A stretch of 64,000 nucleotides of DNA, taken from Schistosoma mansoni (taxonomy: Eukaryota; Platyhelminthes; Trematoda; Strigeidida; Schistosomatidae). The stretch spans positions 310,001-374,000 of the forward strand of contig NW_017386002.1 of assembly GCF_000237925.1 (NCBI RefSeq), read 5' to 3'. A program made the translations under genes and the position numbers. The notes under the pieces are model-generated. The model saw nothing but the letters and a program-made list of their open reading frames with translations, was not told the origin of the DNA and made no database searches. Shown here piece by piece: positions 1 through 12,178 of the stretch. The stretch's first letter is position 1. Every line of letters starts with the position of its first letter.

Positions 1-60
1 CAGGGAAGTCCTACTCACTGCCTCGCGGTGGGAGTCTTGTTTACAAAATTCGGAGGGAAA
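1..60 (+). mobile_element. D520 retroposon, internal fragment
   Basis: The first 60 bases match the part of the D520 family seen at 11752-11810 (TCCTACTCACTGCC, then TTGTTTACAAAATT). The copy is cut by the window edge on the left and by a LINE fragment on the right. Confidence 0.6.
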
Positions 61-190
61 TTTGAAAACGACCCTGCTAAGAGGAATGCACACAATCTGA
101 AGTTGTTTAAATCTGCCATCAGCAATGTACCGTCAGAAGGTAGTACATATTACTCAAGACTCAGTAAGTGGGTTAGAAGCGAAACATAAC
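61..190 (+). mobile_element. CR1-like LINE ORF1 fragment
   Basis: Translation in the frame starting at 61 gives NDPAKRNAHNLKL, then SAISNVPSEG and SKWVRSET. It aligns with the ORF1 product at 3476-3961 (YDPAKRHADDLQL, VIGNVLVEE, GKWVGGET). Only about 43 codons remain. Confidence 0.6.
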
Positions 191-948
191 CAAGAAACTA
201 GAAGTTAGAACTAGAAAGTTACGAGGAAAATTTACTTCGCAGAAGTTCGCTTTGTTCTATGCAATGAATGTGAAACATGACCATTAAAAGTAGAGGATAT
301 TTGTAGGTTACTAGCATTCGATAATAGATGTCTACGGAGCATTGTCAGTATACTTTGCAACCACGGAGTAAGCGATTTCTGGGTTAGGAAGAGTACCAGG
401 TAAGGATGGGAAATCGATTAGAGGTAGTAAATCTTCACCAACTGAGGTGGTTGGGACGTGTGTAACGTATGCCCAACCACCACATACTTCAACAGGCGAT
501 GTTTTCTGGTGCAGCAGCAAGCTACAAGAAAGCTAGGGACGACCAAACCATGACATCAGTACATTAAGTCACTGACAACTGAACTTAGCCTTGTCACTAG
601 GTAAGTATTTCCTGGATGTGGTCCACGTGATTATCGTTACCAATAGTCAGACTTTGAATGACATGGCTCAAAACCGCTTAGAATGGCACAGGTTAATTTG
701 TTTTTTGTCTTCCCCCAAATCCTGAGATTCTAAATTCCTCAAAACCTTTCTCGTTTTATTCACTAATTTATAAATTCTTTCCGAGTCGTGAATTCGATGC
801 CGAATCTTTCTTATTACCACTAACACTTACTACCTCTACCAACGTGAGATTCGATCTAATACTTCATCTCTCTTCGCTAATGGGGCATGGCAACTTGAAC
901 TGATGTAAATATGTACAGGTTCCACATTGTGACTGAGGAAACTGTTCC
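191..948 (+). mobile_element. LINE-C, 3' part: RT C-terminus plus 3' UTR
   Basis: The forward reading holds PLKVEDICRLLAFDNRCLRS, then HGVSDFWVRK and, after stops, HQYIKSLTTELSLVTR: the C-terminal tail of a schistosome APE-type LINE. Stops in the coding part show it is dead. The 3' UTR runs through CATGGCAACTTGAACTGATG to a GTGACTGA end near 948. The segment from about 275 to 810 is almost identical, inverted, to 19965-20987. Confidence 0.75.
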
Positions 949-1720
949 TCAATTTCCTATTAACCCCAGAATTAGCGAGATAGCCGGTCCTGGAAGGTTA
1001 CATCCACGACTGCTGTCATCTTTCGTGGACATTATTTCACAGTCACTAAAAGTGCTTCTTGCACCCAACTGCCTAAGGATTGGAAGGATGATTTAGTTAG
1101 CCCGTTACTAAAATACGGAGAGATGGTGTAAAACCACTAACCTGTCAGTTACATAAAAAACAATTCGGGATAGGTTACTAAGTCACAGAATCATACAATT
1201 TGATAACTCTTGACCAACACGAATTTCCAAGCATTTGTGTTTAACTAATTGCTAGAGAATTAGACAGCAGCCTAAGATAACGATTTGTCCATTGGTGTAG
1301 TGTTCACAAATCTTACCGAAACATTTGAAAAGACCCCTTACTTAAAGTTTATCCAAAATCTTTAGAGCTTTAGAATAACAGGTACTATACAAGAGTGGGA
1401 GAGAAAATTCCTCCGTGGCTGAAGACTGAGGGTGAGGGTAAATGAAAAATTATCTGAATGGAAGCTGGTCAAAAGAGATGTATTCTAGAACACCACCTTC
1501 GGTCCTCGATTTCCGTTACCTACTTTAATATATTAGCGAGACTACTTACGTCGTTGACACAGTTGTTATCAGATGTCAATATCCAGAGAGCAGTAAGCAG
1601 TGAAGCTGAGAACCTTTGTCTTGAGCAGTTATAAGATACAATGGATATCCCTTAAACTTGAATTTAATTTGGAAATATACCGATGACCTAGTACATAACG
1701 AACCAGTAATTCCCCATTAA
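949..1720 (+). mobile_element. Degraded LINE reverse transcriptase (CR1-like)
   Basis: The start reads GPGRLHPRLLSSFVDIISQ, a typical CR1-like finger-region motif (GPDGIHPRLL in live elements), followed by LVSPLLKYGERW-like and LLSHR-like pieces in shifting frames. A LIYI-type remnant occurs near 1525. Many stops and frameshifts; it lies within or beyond HCF-1 intron 3. Confidence 0.55.
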
Positions 1721-1815
1721 CGCAAGGAGACAAGCCTAAACATGTTACTGAACACGAATTTATACAACTAATAAACGACATATGGCAAACTAAATAGAAA
1801 AACCGGAGTGATTAC
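1721..1815. other. HCF-1 intron 3, near part
   Basis: Downstream of the exon 3 donor on the minus strand. No exon with the expected YLNDLY sequence was found here. Confidence 0.5.
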
Positions 1816-2408
1816 CTTGGTATATTGTTTTTAGGGTCATCACTATCATTTGTTATCCCACCAAATAGAAATGCTCGTTGACCAACAAGAGTAAAACTAT
1901 GCCCTGCAAAAAAAATTCAGAATAAAAGAGGTCATACCGATCCTTGGGCATGGACAGGGGCCATTTCTAGCAGGCTTAGGCTTTAGACGTTTCCACTCCC
2001 AACGAGAGGCTTGTAGTTCGTATAAGTCACCTGAATATTTGCCGTATTCAAGCATGCCACCAAACATGAGAACACGAGTGTTTTCTGCCAACATCCCGAA
2101 GGCTGCACATCCTGGCGGAATATCTCCGTGTACAGCGGGTAGAAACCATTGGCAAGTTGCTAAAAACAAATGGACGGAAAATAACACTTACTCGTATTAA
2201 ACACGTGAAGTTCGTCTACTATTCCCTCATTCCCACCACCAAAAACCACGATCAAGTCCTTAATAGCCACAGCTTTGTGTCCGTGTCTTGATCGAGGGAC
2301 ATTCCCAGTGGCCGCTGAAACTTTCCTCCACCTAACGATAGGACCTACACCAGCCATCTTGGAAAGCGTACCACCCGCGGGATCATGAGAAAACGTTCCA
2401 ATAATCAT
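1816..2408 (-). CDS. HCFC1: Host cell factor 1 (HCF-1), first three exons; gene continues past the left edge
   Basis: Nuclear chromatin cofactor of the HCF-1 family, whose N-terminal Kelch propeller docks transcription factors and histone-modifying complexes. Exons: 2408-2192, 2159-1938 and 1903-1816. Introns are 32 and 34 bases, each GT..AG, and joining the exons keeps one frame for about 175 residues. Visible family motifs are [19 protein letters not shown], then [22 protein letters not shown]-type blade ends, [20 protein letters not shown], and in exon 3 GHSFTLV and DPKNNIPR. These match the animal HCF-1 start almost word for word and distinguish it from generic Kelch proteins. Exon 3 ends at a GTAATC donor; exon 4 was not found and should lie left of base 1, so the LINE debris at 1-1720 would sit in intron 3. 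The start at 2408 is the only upstream Met in frame before an extended N-terminus; the Met at codon 18 (MAGVG) is an alternative. Confidence 0.93.
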
Positions 2409-2779
2409 TTGAATGAATAATTTAGCATTCAGACTCCATAAATCATGAATAAAATCGCTCTGTTATTTTTTTTCGAATTCATCAGGAGAGAAGAAGAATT
2501 TTAGAGCTAATAAAATGACTGTTTAAATAGGACAGTGTTACTGTTTCTCGTTGAGTTAAATTCGCTGTTTTGAACGTAAATTACGCATTAATACTACTGT
2601 TTACACTCTAATTAAATTTATTTCAGTTAAAGTGATACTGCGTTTGTGTGTTTTGATCTTGATTTTGTGTATTTATTGCATCAAAGCATTCTTGGTCGAC
2701 CTTGACTTGATTTATTTGATCAAGGTTTGAGATTTATCCTATACATCTATTTTGTCTACCGTTTTAGCTAATTCTTAAG
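2409..2779. promoter_or_regulatory. Spacer between divergent HCF-1 start and a LINE; likely HCF-1 promoter region
   Basis: About 370 AT-rich bases upstream of the HCF-1 start codon. No TATA box at a convincing distance and no recognised repeat. The promoter call rests on position alone. Confidence 0.3.
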
Positions 2780-5040
2780 ATGAACAGCTCTGCTCACAAT
2801 TGTGGACAGCCATATTGCTTGTTCCCTGTAGAAGAAGGAATGCAATATGATGAGTGTAAGAAGTGGTTCCATAAAATGTGCACCCGCTTAAGTCACACTG
2901 CCTATAAAAGGTGCTCAAAGCCTAATTCTCACTTGGCTCTGTGTGCTTTGTTGTTTGAGAAAGACATTACTCATTCAAGAAGTAATTAGCCTTCTGGCAT
3001 TAGCTAACAGAAAGGTTGGCGAGGGCTGTACCGATAACATGAATACTGTGTCAGTGTCGTTAGTGCTATCACGGCACTTGCCAGACACCCAACTGTGAAA
3101 CACGAAATAGAGGTTTCTACCCCGAAACAACTAGTGGGTGATACACTATTAGATATTGATGGGCAAAGTGCTGTAGCAGCGACTGGTAATCCGGCTAGAA
3201 CCATTATCGTCCCGAGTAGTTCTAATGTGGATGCTGAGACTGATGGGAAACAGACGATGCGGAAACGTAGAGGAGAAGGAAAAATAGCCAAAGAGAGCGC
3301 CTGTTTAGTTTAAAAGTCCTCGTTGGGCTCACATTCTGCGTGTCCGATTACCCCATTAAAGTCCTAAAGTAGGTCAATATTTATCTTTATCATAAATCGG
3401 AAAAGTTTCGCCTCATCAATAATTATCCCTCGACGGTAAGATGCAAACAGTTAACAGACATCACGGTCGAAAGCCATGGATACGACTTTTAAAGGAGATA
3501 GACACGTTCCTACTTTAATTATTAGGAATCCAGAAGAGTTGAAAGGCTATGACCCTGCTAAAAGACACGCAGATGATCTGCAGTTAGTGGAATCTGTCAT
3601 CGGAAATGTACTGGTTGAAGAGGTTTCAGGGGTACATATCATGAACGTAATAGGACCCGGTAAATGGGTTGGAGGTGAGACCCAACAAAGAAGGATTTTG
3701 AAGTTAGTACTCGGGAATTTTGAGGAAAGAGATATAATATTGAATAACGCACACAAACCTCGTGATTCAAATATTCGTATTCGACCAGATTGGCCGCTTG
3801 AGGATCGGATCAGGTGGAAGAATGCTCTTACAGAGTTAAGAATTCGAAAGCTAAGTGGTGAAACGAACCTTAAGATTAAGTGTTTTCTGGTAGTCAGGTC
3901 GTGGAAGCCAACGCTTCCGAGACCTGTATGGGTAGAAAGTAAGATTCCCAAAGCACCTTAAATGTGTGCTGCACGAATGCCCGTAGTCTTTGAAATAAAA
4001 TGTCCGAGCTAAGTTTGATGGTGGATGAATTCAATCCCGATATAATTTTTATCACAGAAACTTGGCTCACTGTAGATATAGACTGTCTTCCCATCATTTC
4101 AGGCTACATCTGCATCAGAAGTGATAGAGTTATAAGTCGCAAGGGAGGAGGCATAATGTTATAATTTAGGGACCACTTTCGCATACAATCGATCATATCG
4201 GAGGCGCATGTAAGTGGTACGTGTGAGGTAGTATGTTGTACAATTAGGTCTAGAAACGGGTTAGTGACTATAGGAGGAATATATCGTAGTCTGTGTCGTC
4301 TTGCTGACGACTTTACCATAAGACACATCTGTTCTTGGAGTAAGGCAGGATGTTGTCTCATCTTTGGAGGTTTCAGAACACCACATATAGTAACTGGGTA
4401 CAGCTCACAGCTTCAGGTGGGGTTTCGATAGTGACATATTATCAACAATTATCCAGTGTGCACTTGTACAATGTATCGTTACATGTATCGTAAAACATAT
4501 TAACTTGGAATATGGTCCGTCATTGCTAGACCTTGTCCTCACACACCACTGTGAAGACGTCGACAACATTCAGTACCTTCCTCCACTAATGTATAATGAT
4601 CACGTCGTACTTTCCTTTAAGTTCCGAACACATGGTATAAAAATCTGCACCTCTTTTTATTATTCTGAAAATGATATTTACAGAATTTACACCAGTTCAC
4701 AAGCATGATCAATTTGATATAAAAAGCAACATTTAATGTAGAGAACAAACACGGAATATAAGATTGTTTTATGTTTGCTGGTTCAGTAATTGATAAGTAC
4801 TTTACATATGGCATATATCACGGCAAGCCAATGCAACATCAGGGAACTTTTAATTTTTTCTTAAGTGGATAGCCTGACGATTTATGAACGTATTTCTTTA
4901 AAGTTATTTCCAGTGCCAGAGCGAGTTACCGATAAATATCTACAACTAGAGAAAATAAGATTAAAGCAAAGAGCATGGAACAACAAAACAATAATTGCCA
5001 AAATATACCGATCAGGTTACCACTGTTCATGTTAGATATT
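2780..5040 (+). mobile_element. CR1-like LINE: PHD-type ORF1, ORF1 C-part, endonuclease; RT mostly lost
   Basis: 2780-2986 encodes a zinc-finger start: CGQPYC, then YDECKKWFHKMC. This is the PHD pattern known from ORF1 of CR1-like LINEs, with one ligand position (Y before DEC) not Cys. A charged stretch at 3095-3313 follows, then a second frame at 3476-3961 (161 codons: IIRNPEELKGYDPAKRHADD, FEERDIILNNAHK). The endonuclease starts near 3985; its motif FITETWL is visible at 4045, and SLLDLVLTHHCEDVDNIQY with DHVVLSF near 4520-4620 marks its end. Frames change several times and there are stops. Beyond 4710 only weak linker similarity is seen, ending about 5040. It lies head-on to HCF-1. Confidence 0.75.
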
Positions 5041-5100
5041 ATTCAAACGTGTTAGAGTTTCTAGTGACAGTGTTAATGTAAAGTGACAGCAAGTAAGTGG

Positions 5101-5334
5101 TTAAACATTTAAAGTTCCTATAATCTCACCTGTGGAGTAAGATACACTTACAGGCGCTAGAGCATTTAATGCATTTTCAGAGGAGCAATATGCATTAGTG
5201 GAGCGAACAAATAATGGAAGAGAGTTTAACATACGGATAGTTTGGGGTAGATTATTCCAGAGTCTAGAAAACTTACAGGTAAAGTAATTCATATAGAGAG
5301 AAGATCTGGAATATGTTTGTTTCGCTAAAGACAA
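5101..5334 (-). mobile_element. LINE RT C-terminal fragment (CR1/jockey type)
   Basis: The minus frame reads YFTCKFSRLWNNLPQTIRML followed by NSLPLFVRSTNAY, the usual C-terminal R..F..R....WN.LP..IR..NSL..F signature of CR1/jockey LINEs. It is opposite in orientation to the LINE ending at 5040, so it is a separate insertion. Confidence 0.65.
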
Positions 5335-6159
5335 GGAGGCACGAATGTCGTAATGTTAAGCTTCAGCATATTGAATCGCCTGGTTGGATGTGAAGGATAG
5401 TTTGTTAAGTATTTTGAAAAAGAAGAAGGTTAAGTTTGACTCTCCTCTTCCATAAAGGATCAAGCTCGAATTTATTACACCTAGAATTATATGTCAAGGC
5501 ACAATCAGTTCCAAGAGTACGAAGTGTAAATCGTCTCTGTACTGATTCTGCCCCATCCCGTTCCAATATCTGGAGAGCCAATATCCCAGCAATCAGAGAC
5601 TGTGCTATCTCGATTTACTGGTCGATCGATGCTGATGGATCGATCGAAGAAGAATAGAATAAGTTTAAGATTACACTAGAGTCCGTAACACAGCTTTTTA
5701 TACAATGGTTAACACATAAGCTATCACATTGCCCTCCATAGATGAATAAGGAAACCGGAAGTTGTTGAAGCTTAGGAAACACTTATGGGACTTATTCATG
5801 TCAACAGGACAGGCATCATTTAAGTGCAAATATTAGAAAAGTCCGGAATATATGTAAAAAGACCATGGCTAAATCCCGTACCGTTTACGAACGACAGTTG
5901 GCATATGATAGTCATACTTCTCCGAAGCGATTGTTTTCGTGCGTTATTATTATTAATGACTTCATTCAATATTGTAATCTGGTACAATATAGAATTCTCA
6001 GCACGAACGGAGAACAAAACTCAGTGATGGTATTCCCCCATTACTGTTACACGAAAATTCAGATTTACTAGCTGAATCAGATTTAGCAAAAGCTGAGACT
6101 TTTTCAAACTATTTGAGTGAAATATATTCTACGTGTGGTGTTACAACTACTTGTCTCAA
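5335..6159. other. No gene or known repeat recognised
   Basis: Short open frames occur on both strands but none resembles a protein family, and none has plausible splice partners. Confidence 0.4.
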
Positions 6160-6970
6160 TCACACCGAGATACATTTCTCTGTTATTTCCTTCCTTGTGT
6201 AATGTATTTGTTTTGTAATTTGTTCTTTTTCACCTTCTTCCTCTGTCGTTGCCAGGTCTTCCATGTATTTCTGCTTGTTGTCTCGAATGCTCCTCGGAGA
6301 GACTATAATTAATGGACGACTTCTGAGCAACACTAAGGTGAATTTAATGATGTTCACTAACATACAAACGCCAAATGAGGGTAATAAACCTGCTGAAAGA
6401 ATATAAATTATGATTTACAGTTGATGGTTGGAGTTACGAATTATATTTAGAATTTTCATCACGATCTGACATCAACTAAAATGCCAAAACTCTATTCATC
6501 CAAACCGATAGGTGGATTTCACGTGAAAATCGAAGACCTGTTATCCTAAATCTGATTGGATGATTATCTGCTTCTGTAAATTCAACTTATCCCTTGGTTT
6601 TACTCCTCTTGTCTGACTGTAGGTGATCACTGTCTTCCGTTACTGAATTCTCTTCAGGGATTCAGTAGAAATCCACTCCATATTCTCATGCTGTTAGCAG
6701 CCCAGCACCTTCTTATACGAAGTTAGTGCTTCTTTGATTCATTTTCCGTTGTCCTCCATAGTGGTTTACTCTTCTTTCAGTAGATTTTGTAGGGCTTGGA
6801 ACTTGTTGTTGAGAGCTATCTTAATTTAGTTTAGTTTGTCAGTACCTCGAAAGAAAAGAGTGTCAGGCGTTTGTTGTGCTCTTCACCAGATGATCTCTTA
6901 ACCTTTGTTTGTATTTTAGCCACCACCATGCAGTGATCTGAAACCGTATCAGTTCTACTCTTTTTTTATA
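6160..6970 (-). mobile_element. RTE LINE fragment: end of endonuclease and linker, split by a second repeat
   Basis: From 6960 downward the minus strand encodes DTVSDHCMVVAKI, then QALQNLLKEE, IKEALTS and VLGC. These match the element at 62456-63748 (DHHLVVAKM, QALQDLLKEQ, IKEALTS, VLGP). Near 6300-6160 it resumes with NKQKYMEDLATTEEE. The part between is replaced by the unclassified repeat at 6300-6565. Stops are present. Confidence 0.7.
6300..6565. repeat. Unclassified dispersed repeat U1, copy 1
   Basis: Similar over most of its length to 46880-47110: ATTATGATTTACAGTT against ATTATGGTTTACAGTT, ATCAACTAAAATGC against ATCGACTAAAATGC, and identical TTATCCTAAATCTGATTGG near the end. It interrupts an RTE LINE, so it is younger than that LINE copy. 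No coding potential or terminal repeats seen. Confidence 0.55.
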
Positions 6971-7082
6971 GGTCTGTTATAAGTGCACTTGTCTTTTCTG
7001 CCTGACTATTAGTTGTCAACCCAAGAATGTGCACTAGCCATCATGTGACTACCTAAACTGTCAAACCTTACGTGGAACTAAC

Positions 7083-8800
7083 TTACTTACTTACTTCTGT
7101 TACCCCTCGTGAAGGAGCATAGGCCACCCACCAGCATTCTCCACCCAACCCTGTCCTGGGCAAGCCTTTCCAGTTCTTCCCAGTTAACATTCATCCTTTT
7201 CGTATCTGCCTCTATTTCCCGAAGTAATGTGTTATTTGTCCTTCCTCTTTTCCGTTTCCATTTCACCATTTCAAGTTACCTCGTGATGCAGTATAGTGGT
7301 TTCCCCAATGTATGTCCGATCCACTTCCAACGTCTTTTCCTAATTTCCTCTTCAGCTGGAAGCTCGTTTGTCCTCTCCCATAAAACGCTGTTTCTGATAG
7401 TATCCGACCAGTAAATGTTGAGTATTTTGCGTAGAAAACTGTTTATAAATACTTGTACCTTCTTGACGATGGACTTAGTAGTAGTTCTCCACTTTTCAGC
7501 TCCGTACAGCAGGACTGTCTTGACGTTCGTATTGATGATTCTCATTTTGAAATTAGTTGACAGTTGTTTTGAGTTCCATATGTTCTTCAGCTGTAGGAAT
7601 GCTGTCCTTGCTTCGCCACCTTACGTGGAAGCCACATCGTTACGTATACTGTGCCTCCTATGTGACCGTCAGCAAAAGATGTTAACCACTTCTACAGAAC
7701 ACACCTGCATTCGATCCTCCATGTTTATCAATTATGCTTCACAGATACGAGAATGTTTCCACATCCTCCATAGTTTCGCAATCAAGTGTGATTTGGGAGG
7801 TGTTCTCCGTGTTGTATTTGAGAATCTTGTTTTTTCCTTTTTGTATGTTGAGGCCTATTGATGCAGAGGCTGCTGTTACATTTGTTGTTTTCGTCTGTGT
7901 TTGTTCGTGTGTATAAAATAGGAGGGCTAGGTCATCTGCGAAGTCCAAATCGTCTAATTGGTTCTGAGATGTCCATTGTATTCTGTGTTTATCTTCAGAT
8001 GTCGAAGTCTTCATAATCCAGTCAATCACAAGCAGGAAGAGGACAGTAGGCAGCCCTGTCTGACTTCTGTCCTTACTGGAAATACATCTGTCAGCTGTCC
8101 TCCATGCACGACTTGCACTGTAGTCCATCGTGTGAGTTCCGGATGGTGTTGACAATCCTCACAGGAACTCCATAGTATCGAAGAAGTTTCCATAATGTTC
8201 TCCTGTCCACACCGTTGACCGCCTTCACATAGTCAATGAAGTTTATTTATAATGACGTGTTCTACTCAATAGATTGGTCAACGATGATCCGTGGTGTCGC
8301 AACTTTGTCTGTGCACGACTGATCCTGACGGAATCCAACCTGTTGATCTCAAAGTCGAGCGTCTACTGAGTCTTTCACCCGGTTCAACGACACTGTTGAA
8401 AACTTCCCCTGGTACTGACAACAGCATGATGCCTCTGTAGTTCTCACATCTGCTCAGATCTCCCTTATTTGGTATCTCGATAAGGTATCCTTCTTTCCAG
8501 TTCGTTGGCACTTGTTTATCCTCCCAAAACTTCTTGAATAGAATATGAAGCACGTTTGCAGTTACCTCAATTTCTGACTTCAGTGCTTCAGCTGGTATAT
8601 TGTCAGGTCCTGCCGCCTTCCCGCTCTTGACTTGTCTGATGGCCATCTTAACCTCTTTGGTCGTTATTGGTGTGATATCCATAGGGAGGTCTTTGTGTGC
8701 TGCTTCGATGTCCGGTGGATTCAATGGATCTGGTCTTTCCTTCATTGTCCTTTACTGGCTTCTCCGGTTTGCTATATCTCCTCGACAGTTACTTCGTGAC
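7083..8800 (-). mobile_element. RTE LINE, 5'-truncated, reverse transcriptase to 3' end
   Basis: Reading down the minus strand: LNPPDIEAAHKDLPMDI, SGKAAGPDNIPAEALKSE, WKEGYLIEIPNKGDLSRCEN, YRGIMLLSVPG at 8745-8400; then LDFADDLALLF (catalytic box) near 7950; [20 protein letters not shown] at 7510; [13 protein letters not shown] at 7320; and [19 protein letters not shown] ending at 7087. The tail in plus orientation is CTTACTTACTTAC, i.e. (GTAA)n at the 3' end. Several frame changes and a piece missing between 8400 and 8155 make it non-functional. Confidence 0.88.
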
Positions 8801-9234
8801 ACAGAGACAGACCTTTTTCGAGACAGTCCTCTTCGAGTATTTCGGAGCGTTCGAGATTATCACGAATATTAGGACGACTTATGGGAGTATGACAGGGGTC
8901 TGTGACGTCATTTTGTGTCGTTTGATGCTAAGCCTTGTTCCAACTCCATGCTGTGGGAAGTCTGGTCTAAACTTTGTCGGTGGGTTAGATCTCCACTTTT
9001 AAGGATAACCTGTAAAGTATCATGAGGTTCAGAAACATCACTAGTAGACATACTTGGTGTGTCGTGCCTCGTAAATTCTCACACTAGTGCCTTCACTACT
9101 GCCAAAAGTTGAGCACATAGAAGTTATCTTCCGCGTCACAGAATCAGGCTTCGATGCTATCGGGCCACAATGGTATGCGTTGAGGGATGGGAGGCGGAAG
9201 GGTCTTAATATTAAGCAGCTCACTTGGAACCCTC
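8801..9234. other. No gene recognised between two RTE fragments
   Basis: The first tens of bases may be the eroded 5' end of the RTE copy at 7083-8800. The remainder shows no known family. Confidence 0.35.
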
Positions 9235-9412
9235 AAGACCAAAGGAGAAGAAGAAGACCATAGGGCACATTACGCTGAGAAATGGTGACAGACATGAGAA
9301 GAATGAATAACAATTGGATAGAACTAGAAAGGAAGGCTTATGACAGAGTGGGTTGGAGAATGCTGGTCGGTGACCTATTCTCCATTGGGACTAACAGGCT
9401 TAAGTAAATAGG
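9235..9412 (+). mobile_element. RTE LINE, 5'-truncated tail
   Basis: Forward frame [20 protein letters not shown], then GDLFSIGTNRLK and stop: the RTE C-terminus. Opposite in orientation to the neighbour at 7083-8800. Confidence 0.75.
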
Positions 9413-10189
9413 TATTTGCTCAGACATAATGAAGATGAGATACACAAATGGCGAAAGATATCCAGAAATACAAAATCAAGAATAACTAGCTGGTTGCGTG
9501 TGATGTTAAAACAAAGAACAGACCTAGGGTTTATTGTTTGGTGTACCAGATTAGGTTGAGCACACCAATAAAGATGCAACAATTAGTTGAAATTTGACAA
9601 CAACATTACACTTGACATTTTGTAACTGAAGCATGCCAATCCAGTCAGATCAGAAGTGAATGGTTTCGAAGGTATATTTGGAAAGCTGTCCATATATGGA
9701 GAAGCGTTTATGCTGAGCCGGCTGGGAGTTGTAAGAATTGATCAGCACGACGCACCCACTAGTGATCTAATGAAGATGTGTGACCATTTCCCTTCGGCTA
9801 GGGTATGTCTAGTGTAACTAATGCGGTCAACGTCTGTTTGGAACACATATATGGTCACGTATTTTCGGAATTTATTTGCCGCTGATAGAAAATCTTGTGA
9901 ATCTTTCAGCATCTGATTGGCTTATTGAATGTCCTCGGTATACTTCATCCAAACAATTGTATTATCCATGGTATGCTGGGTAATTATCATGAGCTGGTAG
10001 TTCGTATATTGTTATTTATTTCGAACAGTCGGCTTTTGCTCTTAGAGAATCTTTCTGGATATTAATGATTTATCAAGGCAAGTGGTCTTAAATGTACTAA
10101 TGAAGTGCTACACATAGAAGCCCACTCATTTATAAGCACATCTATTACGACTTGTCAGTTATTGTGAAGCTGAACGTTCTGGATATGTC
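9413..10189. other. No gene or known repeat recognised
   Basis: Moderately AT-rich sequence with only short open frames. Ends where the old CR1 copy begins. Confidence 0.4.
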
Positions 10190-11657
10190 AACAGACTCCG
10201 GTTGCCAACTGGAATCCATATGCATCCGGATAGGCCACATGACACCAGGATCAAGCACAATAGCAGGTTGGAGCTGACCATTTCACTTGTGGACTGTCTA
10301 GGTCGTGAAAATAAACGTTGAAAGGACAGGGGCTACCAACTCGAAAAACCGTGTATACGTGGGTTGCCTGTCCATTTACATAAGGCCCATACAGATAATC
10401 AGAACAGGGAAACTCATCTGTTTCAAACTGAAAGCAATAAATGCTTCTACATGAACGCCACGAGTTTACCAAATAAAATGGATGAGTTACGTGAAATCAG
10501 TGATGATAATAATGCTCATCTGATAAAAATATCTGAAACTTGGATGGCTTCTCTGTTTACAGACCGTAAGCTAGCGATATTCGGGATACCTTTGTCTCGC
10601 AATGACAAAAAACATGAATTGGGGGTTGAGTAGCCTTATACTTACGGTCTCGCCTGGAGGTACATCAAGTGCACAACCAAGAGTTTATCATTCTTGATGA
10701 ATCCGTAAGCTGCTCGGTAAGATTGTCTACCACCTCGAGGTGTCTAGTTGGAGTCATTTAAAGGGAGCCCACTGCTGATATCTAGTACGATATTCGCATG
10801 CTGGAAGGATTATGGCACTCTATGCGTCTCGGATTCACTGATATCCGGATTCTAAGGGACTTCAATACTCCTAAAGCCAACATACGTATATTGGAGGTGA
10901 AAACTCAACTGAAGCACGGTTCTTCAACCTCAGTGAGGATCTGGGACCATTTGAACATGGGGAGCCCGAAAATCGTTGGAGAAACAGTCAGATACCGTCG
11001 CACTTAGACTGGGTAATGAAGAATTCCAAGTCGATATTTCAATCGTGGCTCTCCTGGGAAAAAGCGATCACGCCGTTATAGCCTTTAGTTTTATCAGCAA
11101 AACTGATCTAAGACATCCCATCAACAACAGGCGCTGGAATTTCAAACGGTTGAATGTGTCAGCTTTACAGGATTATCTACAACAGGTGGATTGGGAAGTC
11201 CACCCTCGACTTAAGGTAGATGCTCATTTGAATTTCTTACTGTACACGATCTAATGTGCCGCAAGACAGTCTGCTCCTCAAACTGTACCCGAAATCTACA
11301 ATTAACATACAGTCATCAAGAACAGCACTCTTCATTTGCTAGGCCGCAGAAGGCACTGTCGGGCGGAATAAAAACGGACTGGTGACAAAGGCGTGTACAG
11401 GCAATACAAACATACAAGGAACATATGCACAGAGGCAATAGGGATAAGACAGACTAATGCATCAGACAAGGTTTGTCAACAAATTTCTCTCCAATCTGAT
11501 AAGCTTATTTCGTCATGTAATCCCTCTTCGACAAGCCAAAACTGGAGTTTCCCAACTGCTAGTTCTTAATGGTTTGACAGTAACGACGGTGATGCCGCTA
11601 ACCTTTCGCTGAACAGTATCCCTGGACATTTCGACCGACCCACATCACCTATAGTGA

Positions 11658-12178
11658 GCCCCCAAATGCCCTGGTACGGCCGAGGGTGGGAAGAGTCCGC
11701 TCTCCCTCTTCAAATGATCTCATGTGGCCACGCGTATACAGCCACTATCATGGAAGTCCTACTCACTGCCTTCTCGTGGCACCGGTATTGTTTACGAAAT
11801 TGAGAGGATGAAAAGTGACTGTCCGGTGCTTTAACCCGGTTGGTGGAAGCGAAAAGTCCACTTAGGGGAGTTAGAAAACCCTGATTCCAAACCAATGGTG
11901 CACATGGGCTCCAGTACCGTGAGGGAACAAATGGCGTATGAACCAATTGTTGGTCACCGGCTACTACGTGACTGCATCTCCTCACAACGTTCCACTGCTT
12001 TATTGATTACTCCTTCAGGACAAATGCTCCGGGTATGGCCCCTAAGAAAACCACATGCCTCAGTCTGGGGGCCTGGGCAGCATCCTAGCCCTTACACAAT
12101 TTAATGAAATGACAATGTTTTGTGTGGCACATATATCTTTGGTGCCTCCTTGTACCAATACTTGTGTGTTCAAATAAA
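11658..12178 (+). mobile_element. D520 retroposon, near full length, inside old CR1
   Basis: Runs from AGCCCCCAAATGCCCTGG to TTCAAATAAATGAACAAATA. The tail is AATAAA-like, so this strand is taken as sense. The CR1 reading breaks at ATAGTGAG and resumes at CTGATAAAAG. No protein family seen within. Confidence 0.75.

Noticed and set aside
3004-3291. Minus-strand open frame opposite the LINE ORF1
   Set aside because: Shadow of the plus-strand LINE coding region.
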